Below, piece by piece: positions 15,894-24,089 of a DNA stretch of 49,856 nucleotides. Source of the stretch: JBBQCW01 sp038319025 (GTDB lineage Bacteria; Actinomycetota; Thermoleophilia; Solirubrobacterales; Solirubrobacteraceae); contig JBBQCW010000021.1 in NCBI GenBank assembly GCA_038319025.1, positions 1-49,856 on the forward strand, written 5' to 3'. A model generated the notes under the pieces. That model made no database searches. It was not told where the DNA came from and was given only the letters and a program-made list of their open reading frames with translations. How positions within the stretch are numbered: position 1 is the first letter of the stretch; every line of letters starts with the position of its first letter. The translations under genes were made by a program, and so were the position numbers.

Positions 15894-16901
15894 TCAGGTT
15901 GCTGGGTACCACAGGTCGCGTCCGTCATCGGCCTCGCGGCGGACGGCCCGGCCCGTCACTTCCAGGTGCGTCAGGAAGCACAGCGTCTCCGACAGCCACC
16001 AGTTCGCGTTCATCGGCGTGATGTCGGCGCCGAAGATCAGCGGGACGGCGTCAAAGGCCATGATCCCGTCGTGCTCGGCGAGCACTCCCTCCACGATCGC
16101 CAGACGCTCGTGGACGAGCGCGCGGTTGGCGTCGATGTGCTGCTGCACATCCGTGAAAGTGCGCCCGTGGCCCGAAAGCACGAGGCGTGCGTCGAGCTTC
16201 TCGACCACGTCGAGGGAGCGCAGGAACTGGCCGGCGGGATCCGGGCTCCAGCCGTAGTCGAAGTACAGCGAGACGCGGCCGAGCAGATGGTCGCCGGAGA
16301 TCAGCAACCGCCGCTCCGGCTGGAAGAAGACGACGTGAGACGGGGCGTGACCCGGGGTCTCGTAGGTCGTCCACGGCCCCAGATCCGTGTCGATCTGCAC
16401 GCCGTCGACGAGGTCATGGTCCGGTTCGACCAGCTCGGCGATCCCGTAGCCCTGCCCCTTTCGGGCCTCCTGATACGCCGCCAACGGCGCCTCGGGCACC
16501 CCGGATTGCCGGGCCACCTCGATGCGCTGAGCCAGCGCTGCGTCGGGATCGGTGGCCGCGATGCGCATGTGCTCCCAGTTGGGATGCAGCCACAGCGGCG
16601 CGCCCGAGCGCTCGATCACCGGGCCGGCCTGGCCGTAGTGGTCAGAGTGGGCGTGCGTGCAGACGACGGCCCGGACCAGCTCGGGCTTCAGGTTGACCTG
16701 GTCCATCGCGCGCTCCAGATGGGCGAACGACCCAGGCTCATGCATACCCGTGTCAAACAGGACGATGCCGTCCCCGGAGGCCACGGCCCAAGCGTTGCAA
16801 TGCGGCACGCCCGGCCACGGCAGCGGAAGGCGCAAGCGCCACAGCCCAGGCATGACGCGCTCGCCCCGGCCGAGTTCACGTCTGCGAGCGGGAGCGGGCA
16901 T
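15894..16901 (-). CDS. MBL-fold metallohydrolase
   Basis: A 335-residue cytosolic metallo-beta-lactamase-fold hydrolase starting at the ATG 16901 (MPAPARRRELGRG). The zinc signature is THAHSDHYG with His 83, His 85, Asp 87 and His 88. Further ligands are in TPGHAPSHVVF and LISGDHLLG, and the last is in LVLSGHGRTF. About 90 residues after the core form a helical C-terminal domain (MNANWWLSETLCFLTHLEVTG), as in MBL/DUF-type hydrolases of fatty-acid or acyl-CoA metabolism. Substrate unknown. It is divergent from the SnoaL-MBL fusion gene with 50 bp between starts, so the two hydrolases may be coregulated. Confidence 0.9.
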   Translation of the reverse strand: MPAPARRRELGRGERVMPGLWRLRLPLPWPGVPHCNAWAVASGDGIVLFDTGMHEPGSFAHLERAMDQVNLKPELVRAVVCTHAHSDHYGQAGPVIERSGAPLWLHPNWEHMRIAATDPDAALAQRIEVARQSGVPEAPLAAYQEARKGQGYGIAELVEPDHDLVDGVQIDTDLGPWTTYETPGHAPSHVVFFQPERRLLISGDHLLGRVSLYFDYGWSPDPAGQFLRSLDVVEKLDARLVLSGHGRTFTDVQQHIDANRALVHERLAIVEGVLAEHDGIMAFDAVPLIFGADITPMNANWWLSETLCFLTHLEVTGRAVRREADDGRDLWYPAT

Positions 16902-16951
16902 GGCTGACAATCTAGACTCACCGGAGGGAACTTGACGCCGAGGGAGCAAGC

Positions 16952-18175
16952 ATGTCCACCACCGCCAGCATCGATCCGACCGTCACCCAGCAGGTGGCCG
17001 ACGCCTACTTCGCCGCGCTCGTTGATCGCGACGTGGAGACAGCCGTCGCCCTCTGGGAGCCAGGCGGGCGCGAGAACGTGCGCGGGCAAGTGGACACCAC
17101 CGCACCTGAGGGCGTGCGCACGTTTCTGAGCGGCATCTTCGGCTCCTTCCCCGACTTTGCCTTCACCGTGCTGAGCACCACCACGCAGGACGACCGCTGC
17201 TCCGTGCGCTGGACGGCGTCGGCCACTTTCGCCGGGCCTGACGCCTTCCACGGCATCGAGCCCAACGGTGCGAGCGTGACGATCGAGGGCGTCGATGAAC
17301 TGACGGTGCGCGACGGTAAGATCGTGGAGAACAACGCGTACGCCGATGGCGCCGGCCTGATGCGGGCGCTGGGCGTGCTGCCGCCCGAGGGCTCCAAGCA
17401 GGAGACCCGCATGACGGGCGCGTTCAACGTGAAGACCCGCGTGACGCGGAAGGTGGGCAGCGACGCCGTCGAGAGCGTGGCCGACGGCGTGTGGTTGCTG
17501 CGCGGCGGCGTCCCCGGCAAGACGATGAACATCTACTTCGTACGCGACACCGAGGCCACCGACGGCGTCCTCATGTTCGACGCGGGCGTGAAGCAGATGA
17601 CGAACGAGGCGCGGCTCGCAGCGGCATCGCTTGGCGGCCTGACCCGCGTGGTCCTGGGCCACAGCCACGCCGATCACCGTGGAGTCGCGCCGTTCATGGG
17701 CGTGCCCGTCTTCTGCCATCCCGACGAGCGCCCGGATGCCGAGGGCGACGGCGGCGATCACTACTTCCACATCGAGAAGCTCAACGCCGTGGGGCGGATG
17801 CTCCTGCCCAAGCTGCTCCCGTGGTGGGACGGCGGGCCGGTCACGATCGCCGGAACGGTGCAGGAGGGCGACGAGATCGCCTCCGGGTTCAGCGTCGTGG
17901 ATCTTCCCGGCCATGCGCCCGGAAACATCGGCTTGTGGCGCGAAGCCGATGGCGTCGCCGTGACCAGCGACTGCTTCTACACGCTCGATCCGCAGACCGG
18001 GTTGAACAGCAAACCGCGGGTGCCGCACGTCGCGTTCAACATCGACACCGAGCAGGCGCGTGCGTCGATCCGCAAACTGGCTGCGCTGAAGCCGACGGCG
18101 GCTTGGCCGGGGCACCTGAAGCCGCTGATCGGTGACGTCGCCGCCGGGCTGGAGCAGGCGGCGGCCACCACCTGA
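16952..18175 (+). CDS. SnoaL-like (NTF2 fold) / metallo-beta-lactamase fusion protein
   Basis: A 407-residue two-domain protein. Residues about 8-135 are a SnoaL/NTF2-like domain (ADAYFAALVDRDVETAVALWEPGG, then FHGIEPNGASVTIEGVDELTVRDGKIVE). Residues about 165-400 are an MBL hydrolase with HSHADHRG (His 237, His 239, Asp 241, His 242), VVDLPGHAPGNIGLW and SDCFYTLDP. The fusion suggests a small-molecule binding or isomerising domain working with a hydrolase, possibly in degradation of a cyclic substrate. The ATG at 16952 has an upstream GAGGGAGCAA, and a TAGACT box lies 32 nt further upstream. It is the first gene of an overlapping operon with a 120-residue protein, a transaminase and an aminopeptidase. 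Confidence 0.85.
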   Translation: MSTTASIDPTVTQQVADAYFAALVDRDVETAVALWEPGGRENVRGQVDTTAPEGVRTFLSGIFGSFPDFAFTVLSTTTQDDRCSVRWTASATFAGPDAFHGIEPNGASVTIEGVDELTVRDGKIVENNAYADGAGLMRALGVLPPEGSKQETRMTGAFNVKTRVTRKVGSDAVESVADGVWLLRGGVPGKTMNIYFVRDTEATDGVLMFDAGVKQMTNEARLAAASLGGLTRVVLGHSHADHRGVAPFMGVPVFCHPDERPDAEGDGGDHYFHIEKLNAVGRMLLPKLLPWWDGGPVTIAGTVQEGDEIASGFSVVDLPGHAPGNIGLWREADGVAVTSDCFYTLDPQTGLNSKPRVPHVAFNIDTEQARASIRKLAALKPTAAWPGHLKPLIGDVAAGLEQAAATT

Positions 18176-18537
18176 TGGGTCGACGCAGCCGCGCCCGCGG
18201 TCGGGCCCCGATGCCGGATGCGCCGCAGGCCACCTACCCGTCCACCGAAGGCGACTCGTCGCTGACCTTGCGCGGCGTGATCAGCCCGAAGACGCGCACC
18301 CAATACGCCGCCACCCTGCGTGCTGCGAGTGCTGACAACGAGGACGCCTGGCACCGCGCCGTCGAGTTTTTGTTCGAGCGTCTGGTGGTGGACTGGGTGA
18401 TCCACGACGTTCCGGTCGGCGGTCAGCGTGACCTGCTCGCCCGCTTCCGCGTGGCGAGCACCGACGAGCGCGCCTGGATCCGCGACGTCCTGCGCGAGCA
18501 CTGCGCCGAATTCTTCCCCGACGTGGAGGCACCATGA
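18175..18537 (+). CDS. Hypothetical protein in transaminase operon
   Basis: A 120-residue protein with an Arg-rich N-terminus and a helical body (YAATLRAASADNEDAWHRAVEFLFERLVVDWVIHDVPVGGQRDLLARFRVAS). Its ATG overlaps the previous stop (TGATG) and its stop overlaps the next ATG (ATGA), so translation is coupled on both sides. It may be a small subunit or chaperone for one of the neighbouring enzymes; I do not recognise its family. Start could also be the Met at residue 13. Confidence 0.7.
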   Translation: MGRRSRARGRAPMPDAPQATYPSTEGDSSLTLRGVISPKTRTQYAATLRAASADNEDAWHRAVEFLFERLVVDWVIHDVPVGGQRDLLARFRVASTDERAWIRDVLREHCAEFFPDVEAP

Positions 18538-19697
18538 CCATCGTCAACGCCCCCGACCGGCTACTGCTCGGCTCCGGACCCAGCCCGGTCCCGGAGCAAG
18601 TGCTGGCCGCGATGGCCCAGCCCACGGTCGGCCACCTGGACCCGTGGTTCGGCTCGCTCATGGAGGAGACGGCGCAGGCACTGCGCGACGTGTTCGGCAC
18701 CGCCAACCGGCCGACCCTGCCCATCAGTGGCACGGGCAGCGCGGGCATGGACGCGATGGTGGCCAACCTCGTGGATACCGGCGACCGTGTCGTCTGCGGG
18801 GTCCACGGTCTTTTCGGTGAGCGGATGGCCGACGCGCTGGGGCGCCAAGGTGCGGACGTAGTGCGTGTGCAGGCCGACTGGGGCCGCGCGATCGAGCCCG
18901 AGCGCCTGATCGCCGCGCTCGACGGCGGCGCGCAGTCGATGTTCGTCGTCCACGGGGAGACGTCGACGGGCGTCTGCCAGCCACTGAACGGCCTCGCCGA
19001 GGCGTGCCGCGACCACGACGCGCTGCTGCTGATCGACTGCGTCACCTCCCTGGCCGGGCAGGAGTTACGGCTGGACGAGAGCGGCGTGGATGCCGCTTTC
19101 AGTGGGACGCAGAAGTGCCTCAACGCCCCGCCGGGCCTGTCGCCGTTCACGCTCGGCGAGCGGGCGGTGGCGAAGCTGCGTGGTAGGGCGAAGCCCGGGC
19201 GGTCGTGGTACTTCGACTTAGCCCTCGTGCTTGATTATTGGCATGCCGCCGAAGGCTCCCCGCGCGCCTACCACCACACCGCGCCCATCAACCTCGTCTA
19301 CGCCCTGCGGGAGGCATTGGCGATCGTCGAGGAGGAAGGCCTGGAACCCCGCTGGGCGCGGCACGCCCGCGCCCACGAGGCGCTCCGCCGTGCCCTCGCC
19401 GTGCTGGGCCTGGAACGACTCGCGCCTGCCGGGGAGCAGCTCAACCCGCTACTCGCGGTGCGCGTGCCCGACACCGTGGCCGACGAGGCCGCGGTGCGCC
19501 GGGGCCTGCTCCTGGAGGACGGCATCGAGATCTCCGGCGGCCTCGGCCCGCTGGCCGGCCGCGCATGGCGGGTCGGCGTGATGGGCGTGGGCGCGGCGAT
19601 CGAGCCGCAGACGGCGCTGGTGCGAGCCCTGGCTCCCCGGCTGGGCGCTGACCCGGCCGACGCTCTCGCCGCGCTCGAAGAAGGCTGGGCTGCGTGA
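18534..19697 (+). CDS. Alanine-glyoxylate / class V aminotransferase (AGT/PucG-like)
   Basis: A 387-residue PLP enzyme of the class V aminotransferase group that includes alanine-glyoxylate and purine-catabolic (PucG) transaminases. Motifs are LGSGPSPVPEQVLAAM at the N-terminus, HGETSTG (140-146), the PLP Asp 168 in LLLIDCVTSL and the Schiff-base Lys 194 in SGTQKCLNAPPGLSP. It likely transaminates glyoxylate or a ureido-glycine-like compound. It is translationally coupled to both neighbours by 4-bp overlaps. The following M29 aminopeptidase could provide or use an amino acid, but the pathway is not clear. Confidence 0.92.
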   Translation: MTIVNAPDRLLLGSGPSPVPEQVLAAMAQPTVGHLDPWFGSLMEETAQALRDVFGTANRPTLPISGTGSAGMDAMVANLVDTGDRVVCGVHGLFGERMADALGRQGADVVRVQADWGRAIEPERLIAALDGGAQSMFVVHGETSTGVCQPLNGLAEACRDHDALLLIDCVTSLAGQELRLDESGVDAAFSGTQKCLNAPPGLSPFTLGERAVAKLRGRAKPGRSWYFDLALVLDYWHAAEGSPRAYHHTAPINLVYALREALAIVEEEGLEPRWARHARAHEALRRALAVLGLERLAPAGEQLNPLLAVRVPDTVADEAAVRRGLLLEDGIEISGGLGPLAGRAWRVGVMGVGAAIEPQTALVRALAPRLGADPADALAALEEGWAA

Positions 19698-20806
19698 GCG
19701 ACATGCTTCCCATGGACCCGGTGGCCTTCGCCGACCTGCTCGTCGGCTACTGCCTGGAGGTCGAGGAAGGCCAGCGCGTACTCGTGCGCTCCACCACGCT
19801 GGCCACGCCGCTGCTGCTGGAGATCGAGCGCGCGGTATTGGAGCGCGATGCGTGGCCGCTGATCAGGGTCGAACTTCCCGGCCAGCAGGTCGGCTTCTTC
19901 GCCCACGCGCGGTCCCGCCACCTGGACGACTTTGATGACCTCGCCCTCCATGAGGCGAAGAAGATCCATTGTCTGCTCGGCATCCAGGCGCCGTACGACA
20001 CGCGGGAATTGGTGGGTGTGGATCCCGACAAGATCGCCCGCTTGTCGCGGGCACGCAAGCCCATGCGCGACGCCACGATGAAAAAGCGCTGGTGCTCGAC
20101 CTTGTGGCCGACCGAGGCCGGCGCCGCTCAGGCCGGCATGGACTTGGAGGAGTTCGGCGCGTTCGTAAGCGGCGCGATGTTCCTCGGCCGCCCTGACCCC
20201 GTAGGCGGATGGGGTCAGCTGTCACGGTTTCAGGAAGGCGTGATCGCCCGGCTCTCGGGAGCCGGCGAACTGCGCATCGAGGCCGAGGGCACCGACCTCA
20301 CGCTGTCGGTCAAGGGCCGCACGTGGGTCAACAGCGACGGGCGGCGCAACATGCCGTCCGGTGAGGTGTTCACCGGCCCGCTGGAGACGAGCGCCAACGG
20401 GCACATCCGGTTCGACATCCCGTCCTCGCCCGCCGGCGTGGACGTCTCGGGCGTGGAACTGGAGTTCCGCGACGGAACCGTGGTAGCCGCAAAGGCCGAG
20501 CGTGGCGAGGAATACCTGCTGCGCGCGATGGCCACCGACGACGGCGCCCACCGCCTGGGCGAGATCGGCATCGGCACGAACTTCGGGATCTCCCAGCCGA
20601 TCGGCGCGATCCTGTTCGACGAGAAGATCGGCGGAACGGTCCATCTCGCCCTCGGTCGCTCCTACCCCGAAACCGGCGGGAAGAACATGAGCGCGCTGCA
20701 CTGGGACCTGATCTGCGACCTGCGACCCGGCGGCCGACTGAGCGCCGACGGCGAGACGATCATCGAGGACGGGCGCTTCGTGATGCCGGACGGCAAACGG
20801 GTGTAA
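19694..20806 (+). CDS. M29-family (thermophilic-type) aminopeptidase
   Basis: A 370-residue metallo-aminopeptidase of family M29 (AmpS/aminopeptidase T type). Recognisable parts are the N-terminal LLVGYCLEVEEGQRVLVRSTTLATPLLLEI, the metal-site region FPSGEVF-like NMPSGEVFTGPLETSANG, LGEIGIGTNFGI, and YPETGGKNMSALHWDLICDLRPGG near the end with a metal-binding histidine. It removes N-terminal residues from peptides, usually with two cobalt or zinc ions. It starts at GTG 19694, overlapping the transaminase stop by 4 bp, and ends the operon. About 50 bp separate it from the next gene. Confidence 0.9.
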   Translation: MSDMLPMDPVAFADLLVGYCLEVEEGQRVLVRSTTLATPLLLEIERAVLERDAWPLIRVELPGQQVGFFAHARSRHLDDFDDLALHEAKKIHCLLGIQAPYDTRELVGVDPDKIARLSRARKPMRDATMKKRWCSTLWPTEAGAAQAGMDLEEFGAFVSGAMFLGRPDPVGGWGQLSRFQEGVIARLSGAGELRIEAEGTDLTLSVKGRTWVNSDGRRNMPSGEVFTGPLETSANGHIRFDIPSSPAGVDVSGVELEFRDGTVVAAKAERGEEYLLRAMATDDGAHRLGEIGIGTNFGISQPIGAILFDEKIGGTVHLALGRSYPETGGKNMSALHWDLICDLRPGGRLSADGETIIEDGRFVMPDGKRV

Positions 20807-20830
20807 AAGGTCGCGCCGTACCCGTCGTTA

Positions 20831-20846
20831 TATGACGTTCGACATA
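20831..20846. promoter_or_regulatory. Imperfect palindrome in Mo-oxidoreductase promoter, candidate TetR operator
   Basis: TATGACGTTCGACATA is symmetric at 12 of 16 positions (TATGnCGnnCGnCATA). It ends 1-2 bp before the -10-like TATGCT and so would block RNA polymerase. The nearest regulator is the TetR gene at the end of the same transcription unit. Confidence 0.45.
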
Positions 20847-20847
20847 G

Positions 20848-20853
20848 TATGCT
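20848..20853 (+). promoter_or_regulatory. -10-like box TATGCT, 6 nt before a start codon
   Basis: TATGCT lies 6 nt before the ATG at 20860; leaderless transcript likely. A second overlapping TAGTAT is at 20845-20850. Confidence 0.45.
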
Positions 20854-20859
20854 CGTCCC

Positions 20860-23172
20860 ATGAGCGCGATCGAGGCATCGACGGCCACCGAAGTGACGAC
20901 ACCCCCCGCGATCGACTGGCAGCCCACCGCCTGTGTCCTGTGCGCATGCAACTGCGGCGTCGAGGTTCAGGTCACGGGCAACGCGATCACCCGGGTGAAG
21001 GGCGACAAGGCGCACCCGGCGTCGAAGGGGTACGCCTGCGAGAAGGCGCAGCGTCTCGGCTTCTACCAGAGCAATCCGCGCATCTCCTCCCCGCTCCGCC
21101 GTCGCCCGGACGGAACGTACGAGGAGGTCGACTGGGACACCGCGATCACCGAGGTCGCAGCGCGTCTGGCCCAGGTGCGCGATGAGCACGGCAGCGATTC
21201 GCTGTTCTACTACGGCGGCGGCGGGCAGGGCAACCACCTGGGCGGCGCCTACTCCGGAGCGACACGGTCGGCGCTGGGGATCCGCTATTCCTCCAACGCG
21301 CTGGCGCAGGAGAAGACGGGCGAAATCTGGATCGACGCGCACCTCTTCGGGCACACGTCCCACACCACGCCGGATTTCGGCAACGCCGAGGTCGCGGTGT
21401 TCGTGGGCAAGAACCCGTGGATGGCCCACGGCTTCCCGCACGCCCGCCCCACGCTGAAGGCGATCGCCGCGGACCCCGAACGCGCGCTGATCGTGATCGA
21501 CCCGCGGCGCACGGAGACGGCTGCGATGGCCGACATCCACCTGCAGGTGCGACCCGGCGGCGACGCCTTCCTGCTCGCCGCCATGCTCGCCGTGCTCGTG
21601 CAGGAGGACCTGCTCGACCACGAGTTCTTGGAGACGCGCACCGAGGACTTCGAAGCGGTCGTCGCGGGCGTGCGCGACATCGACGTCGAGGAGTACAGCC
21701 GGCGGGCCGACGTGGACGCCGAGCTCGTCCGAGCGGCGGCACGGCGCATCGGTACGGCGGCGAGTTGCTCGATCCTCGAGGACCTCGGAATCCAGCAGGC
21801 ACCGCACTCCACGCTCAACTCCTACCTGGAAAAGCTGCTGTGGGCGCTCACCGGGCACTTCGCCCGGCCCGGGTGCACGAACCTGCACACCAGCTTCTCT
21901 CCGGGCGGCCTCGTCGGGCGCGCGCGGGAGTCTCGGCGCCGCACTCCCGTCACCGGCGAGCGCATCATCGGTGGCATGTTCCCGGCCGCCGCGATCCCGG
22001 ACGCCATCCTCACCGACGATCCCGCTCGCTTCCACGCGGCGATCATCGAGAGCAGCAACCCCGTGCATTCGCTGCCCGACTCACCGCGGATGCGCGAGGC
22101 GATGGCGGCGCTGGACTTCAGCGTGGTGATCGATATCACGATGACCGAGACCGCCGAGTGCGCCGACTACGTGCTGCCCGCTCCGACGCAGTACGAGAAG
22201 TACGAGTGCACGTTCTTCAACATCGAGTTCCCAATGAACTACTTCCATCTGCGCGCGCCCGTCGTTCCAGCTCCGGACGGGCCGCTCGGCGAGCCGGAGA
22301 TCCATCGTCGTCTCGTCCGCGCGCTCGGCGTGCTGACCGACGAGGATCTCGCCGGCCTCCACGAAGCGGCCGGGCAGGGCCTCGACGCCTACGCAGCCGC
22401 GTTCGCCGCGCGGATGGGCGAGCGCCCGCACCTTGTCGGCTTGGCCGCAGTCGTTCTCTACGAGACGCTCGGCCCCGCCCTGCCCGATGGAGCGGCGGCC
22501 GCCGCCGCCCTCTGGGGTGCCGCGCAGATGTGCGCCGCCACCTACCCCGAGTCGCTGCGTGCCGCCGGGTTCGCGGGGGACGGCCCGGGGCTGGGCAACG
22601 CCTTGTTTGAAGCGGTGCTGCGGGAGAAGCGCGGGCTGACCTTCAGCGTCGACAGCCACGAGGCCAACTGGGAGTGGATCCGCCGCGCCACGCCGTCGGG
22701 CCGCCTGCGGCTGGCGATCCCCGAGCTACTGGAGGAACTGGCGACCCTGGAAGACGAGCGGGACGAGCCGGACGATGAGTTCCCGTTCATCCTGTGCGCC
22801 GGCGAGCGGCGCAGCAACACCGCGCAGACGCTCATCCGTGACCCCGCATGGCGCAAGCGCGACCCACAGGGCGCGCTGCGCATCAGCGGCCTGGACGCGC
22901 AGGCGCTAGGGCTCGACGACGGCGCCCACGTCACCGTGATCACGCGCCGTGGTCGCTGCGACACCCCGATCGAGATCACCGACATGATGCGCCCGGGCAA
23001 CATCTCGCTACCCAACGGCCTGGGCCTGGCCCACGGCGCCGGCGGCCCCGTCACCGGAGTCCCCCCGAACGAGCTGACCAGCAGCGACCGGCGGGACTGG
23101 TTGGCGGGCACGCCCTGGCACAAGAACGTCCCCGCACGTCTAGAACCCGTCGCCCCGGAGCCCGGCGCCTGA
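20860..23172 (+). CDS. Molybdopterin-dependent oxidoreductase (DMSO reductase superfamily)
   Basis: A 770-residue Mo/W-bis-MGD enzyme. An N-terminal 4Fe-4S motif is present: Cys 25, 28, 32 and 60 (CVLCACNC and GYACEKAQ). Domains for MGD binding follow (FYYGGGGQGNHLGG, VFVGKNPWMAHGF, LIVIDPRRTETA), and a C-terminal molydopterin-binding beta domain from about residue 640 ends with NISLPNGLGLAHGAGG. No signal peptide, so it should be cytosolic. I see no Cys or selenocysteine at the usual Mo-ligand site (near SSNALAQEKTG), so the metal ligand is unclear; the layout recalls the formate dehydrogenase/acetylene hydratase-like branch. Substrate unknown. Just 2 bp separate it from the TetR gene. Confidence 0.9.
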   Translation: MSAIEASTATEVTTPPAIDWQPTACVLCACNCGVEVQVTGNAITRVKGDKAHPASKGYACEKAQRLGFYQSNPRISSPLRRRPDGTYEEVDWDTAITEVAARLAQVRDEHGSDSLFYYGGGGQGNHLGGAYSGATRSALGIRYSSNALAQEKTGEIWIDAHLFGHTSHTTPDFGNAEVAVFVGKNPWMAHGFPHARPTLKAIAADPERALIVIDPRRTETAAMADIHLQVRPGGDAFLLAAMLAVLVQEDLLDHEFLETRTEDFEAVVAGVRDIDVEEYSRRADVDAELVRAAARRIGTAASCSILEDLGIQQAPHSTLNSYLEKLLWALTGHFARPGCTNLHTSFSPGGLVGRARESRRRTPVTGERIIGGMFPAAAIPDAILTDDPARFHAAIIESSNPVHSLPDSPRMREAMAALDFSVVIDITMTETAECADYVLPAPTQYEKYECTFFNIEFPMNYFHLRAPVVPAPDGPLGEPEIHRRLVRALGVLTDEDLAGLHEAAGQGLDAYAAAFAARMGERPHLVGLAAVVLYETLGPALPDGAAAAAALWGAAQMCAATYPESLRAAGFAGDGPGLGNALFEAVLREKRGLTFSVDSHEANWEWIRRATPSGRLRLAIPELLEELATLEDERDEPDDEFPFILCAGERRSNTAQTLIRDPAWRKRDPQGALRISGLDAQALGLDDGAHVTVITRRGRCDTPIEITDMMRPGNISLPNGLGLAHGAGGPVTGVPPNELTSSDRRDWLAGTPWHKNVPARLEPVAPEPGA

Positions 23173-23174
23173 CG

Positions 23175-23756
23175 ATGCCCCGCCAGTCCGACGCACGCCA
23201 GAAGATGATCGAGAGCGCCGCGGTGCTGTTCCGCGAGCGCGGGGTTCAGGGCACATCGTTCGCCGACGTGATCGAGCGCAGCGGCGCCCCGCGCGGCTCG
23301 ATCTATCACCACTTCCCCGGCGGCAAATCCCAGCTCGCGCAGGAGACCACGCAGTGGGCGGGCGAGTTCATCATCGCCGGCACCGTCGCCGCCCTGGCCG
23401 AGGACGACCCGGTGCGGGCGATCGTCGTCCAGCAGCGGCAGTGGACGAAGATCCTGCGCGGCAGCGACTACGCCGCGGGCTGCGTGATCGTCGCGGCCAC
23501 GCTGGACGGGGACGGCGACGCGGCGCTGCGCGCGACCGCGGCCGCGGTCTTTGCCGACTGGGAGGACGTACTCACCGCGGCGCTGCGCCGCCGCGCCCTT
23601 CCCGCGGCTCGCGCGCGCTCACTCGCCACGCTCATCATCACGTCGATCGAGGGCGCCATCATCATCTCGCGCGCGGAGCGCAGCACCCGCCCGCTGGAAC
23701 GCGTCAGCGGCGAACTCGAAGCGTTGTTGCGGGCCGTACTGCCGCCGGCGGAGTGA
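23175..23756 (+). CDS. TetR-family regulator, probably of the Mo-oxidoreductase operon
   Basis: A 193-residue repressor starting MPRQSDARQKMIESAAVLF. The helix-turn-helix is TSFADVIERSGAPRGSIYHHFPGGKSQLA (about 27-55). RGSIYHHFPGGKxxL plus the conserved GCVIVAATLDG stretch place it in the LmrA/YxaF type, often controlled by small aromatic or flavonoid-like ligands. The ATG at 23175 is 2 bp after the oxidoreductase stop, so the genes are cotranscribed and the regulator probably controls the palindrome at 20831-20846. It converges on a small membrane-protein gene with only 3 bp between stops. Confidence 0.9.
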   Translation: MPRQSDARQKMIESAAVLFRERGVQGTSFADVIERSGAPRGSIYHHFPGGKSQLAQETTQWAGEFIIAGTVAALAEDDPVRAIVVQQRQWTKILRGSDYAAGCVIVAATLDGDGDAALRATAAAVFADWEDVLTAALRRRALPAARARSLATLIITSIEGAIIISRAERSTRPLERVSGELEALLRAVLPPAE

Positions 23757-23759
23757 CGC

Positions 23760-23999
23760 CTACCGCAGCGCGGCGTGGACCAGCGTCATAAAGAGCTTCA
23801 GCGAGATGGTCAGGCTGATGGTGAGTCCGATGACCAGGTCGCGCTCGCGCAGCCCGAGCGCCACACCGAGCAGAGCGGTCGGCGGGCCACCGATGATCCA
23901 CGGGGCCACGAGGCCAAGGCCGATCGCCCCGTGACGATCGGCCAGCGCGCGGATGAACTCGCTGCGACGGCTCGTCGTTTTGGGCTCCTCGGGCTCCAC
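23760..23999 (-). CDS. Small membrane protein, possibly frameshifted
   Basis: A 79-residue frame from a GTG at 23999 reads ADRHGAIGLGLVAPWIIGGPPTALLGVALGLRERDLVIGLTISLTISLKLFMTLV, two membrane helices with the Gly/Pro-rich loop of small multidrug-export-type (PF06695-like) proteins. Upstream, a different frame from a GTG at 24082, 7 nt after the stop of the MBL gene, begins MVILEVLIVVVLGFAGLR, another good membrane helix, and then runs into Arg-rich nonsense. The two frames together would make one three-helix protein, so a frameshift or sequencing error around 23995-24040 is likely. Otherwise the visible fragment is the whole gene. Confidence 0.5.
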   Translation of the reverse strand: MEPEEPKTTSRRSEFIRALADRHGAIGLGLVAPWIIGGPPTALLGVALGLRERDLVIGLTISLTISLKLFMTLVHAALR

Positions 24000-24089
24000 G
24001 GACGGCGACGCCGCACCGTCGCGACCGGGCGTAACCCGGCGAACCCCAGGACCACGACGATGAGCACCTCGAGGATGACCACGATCAGC

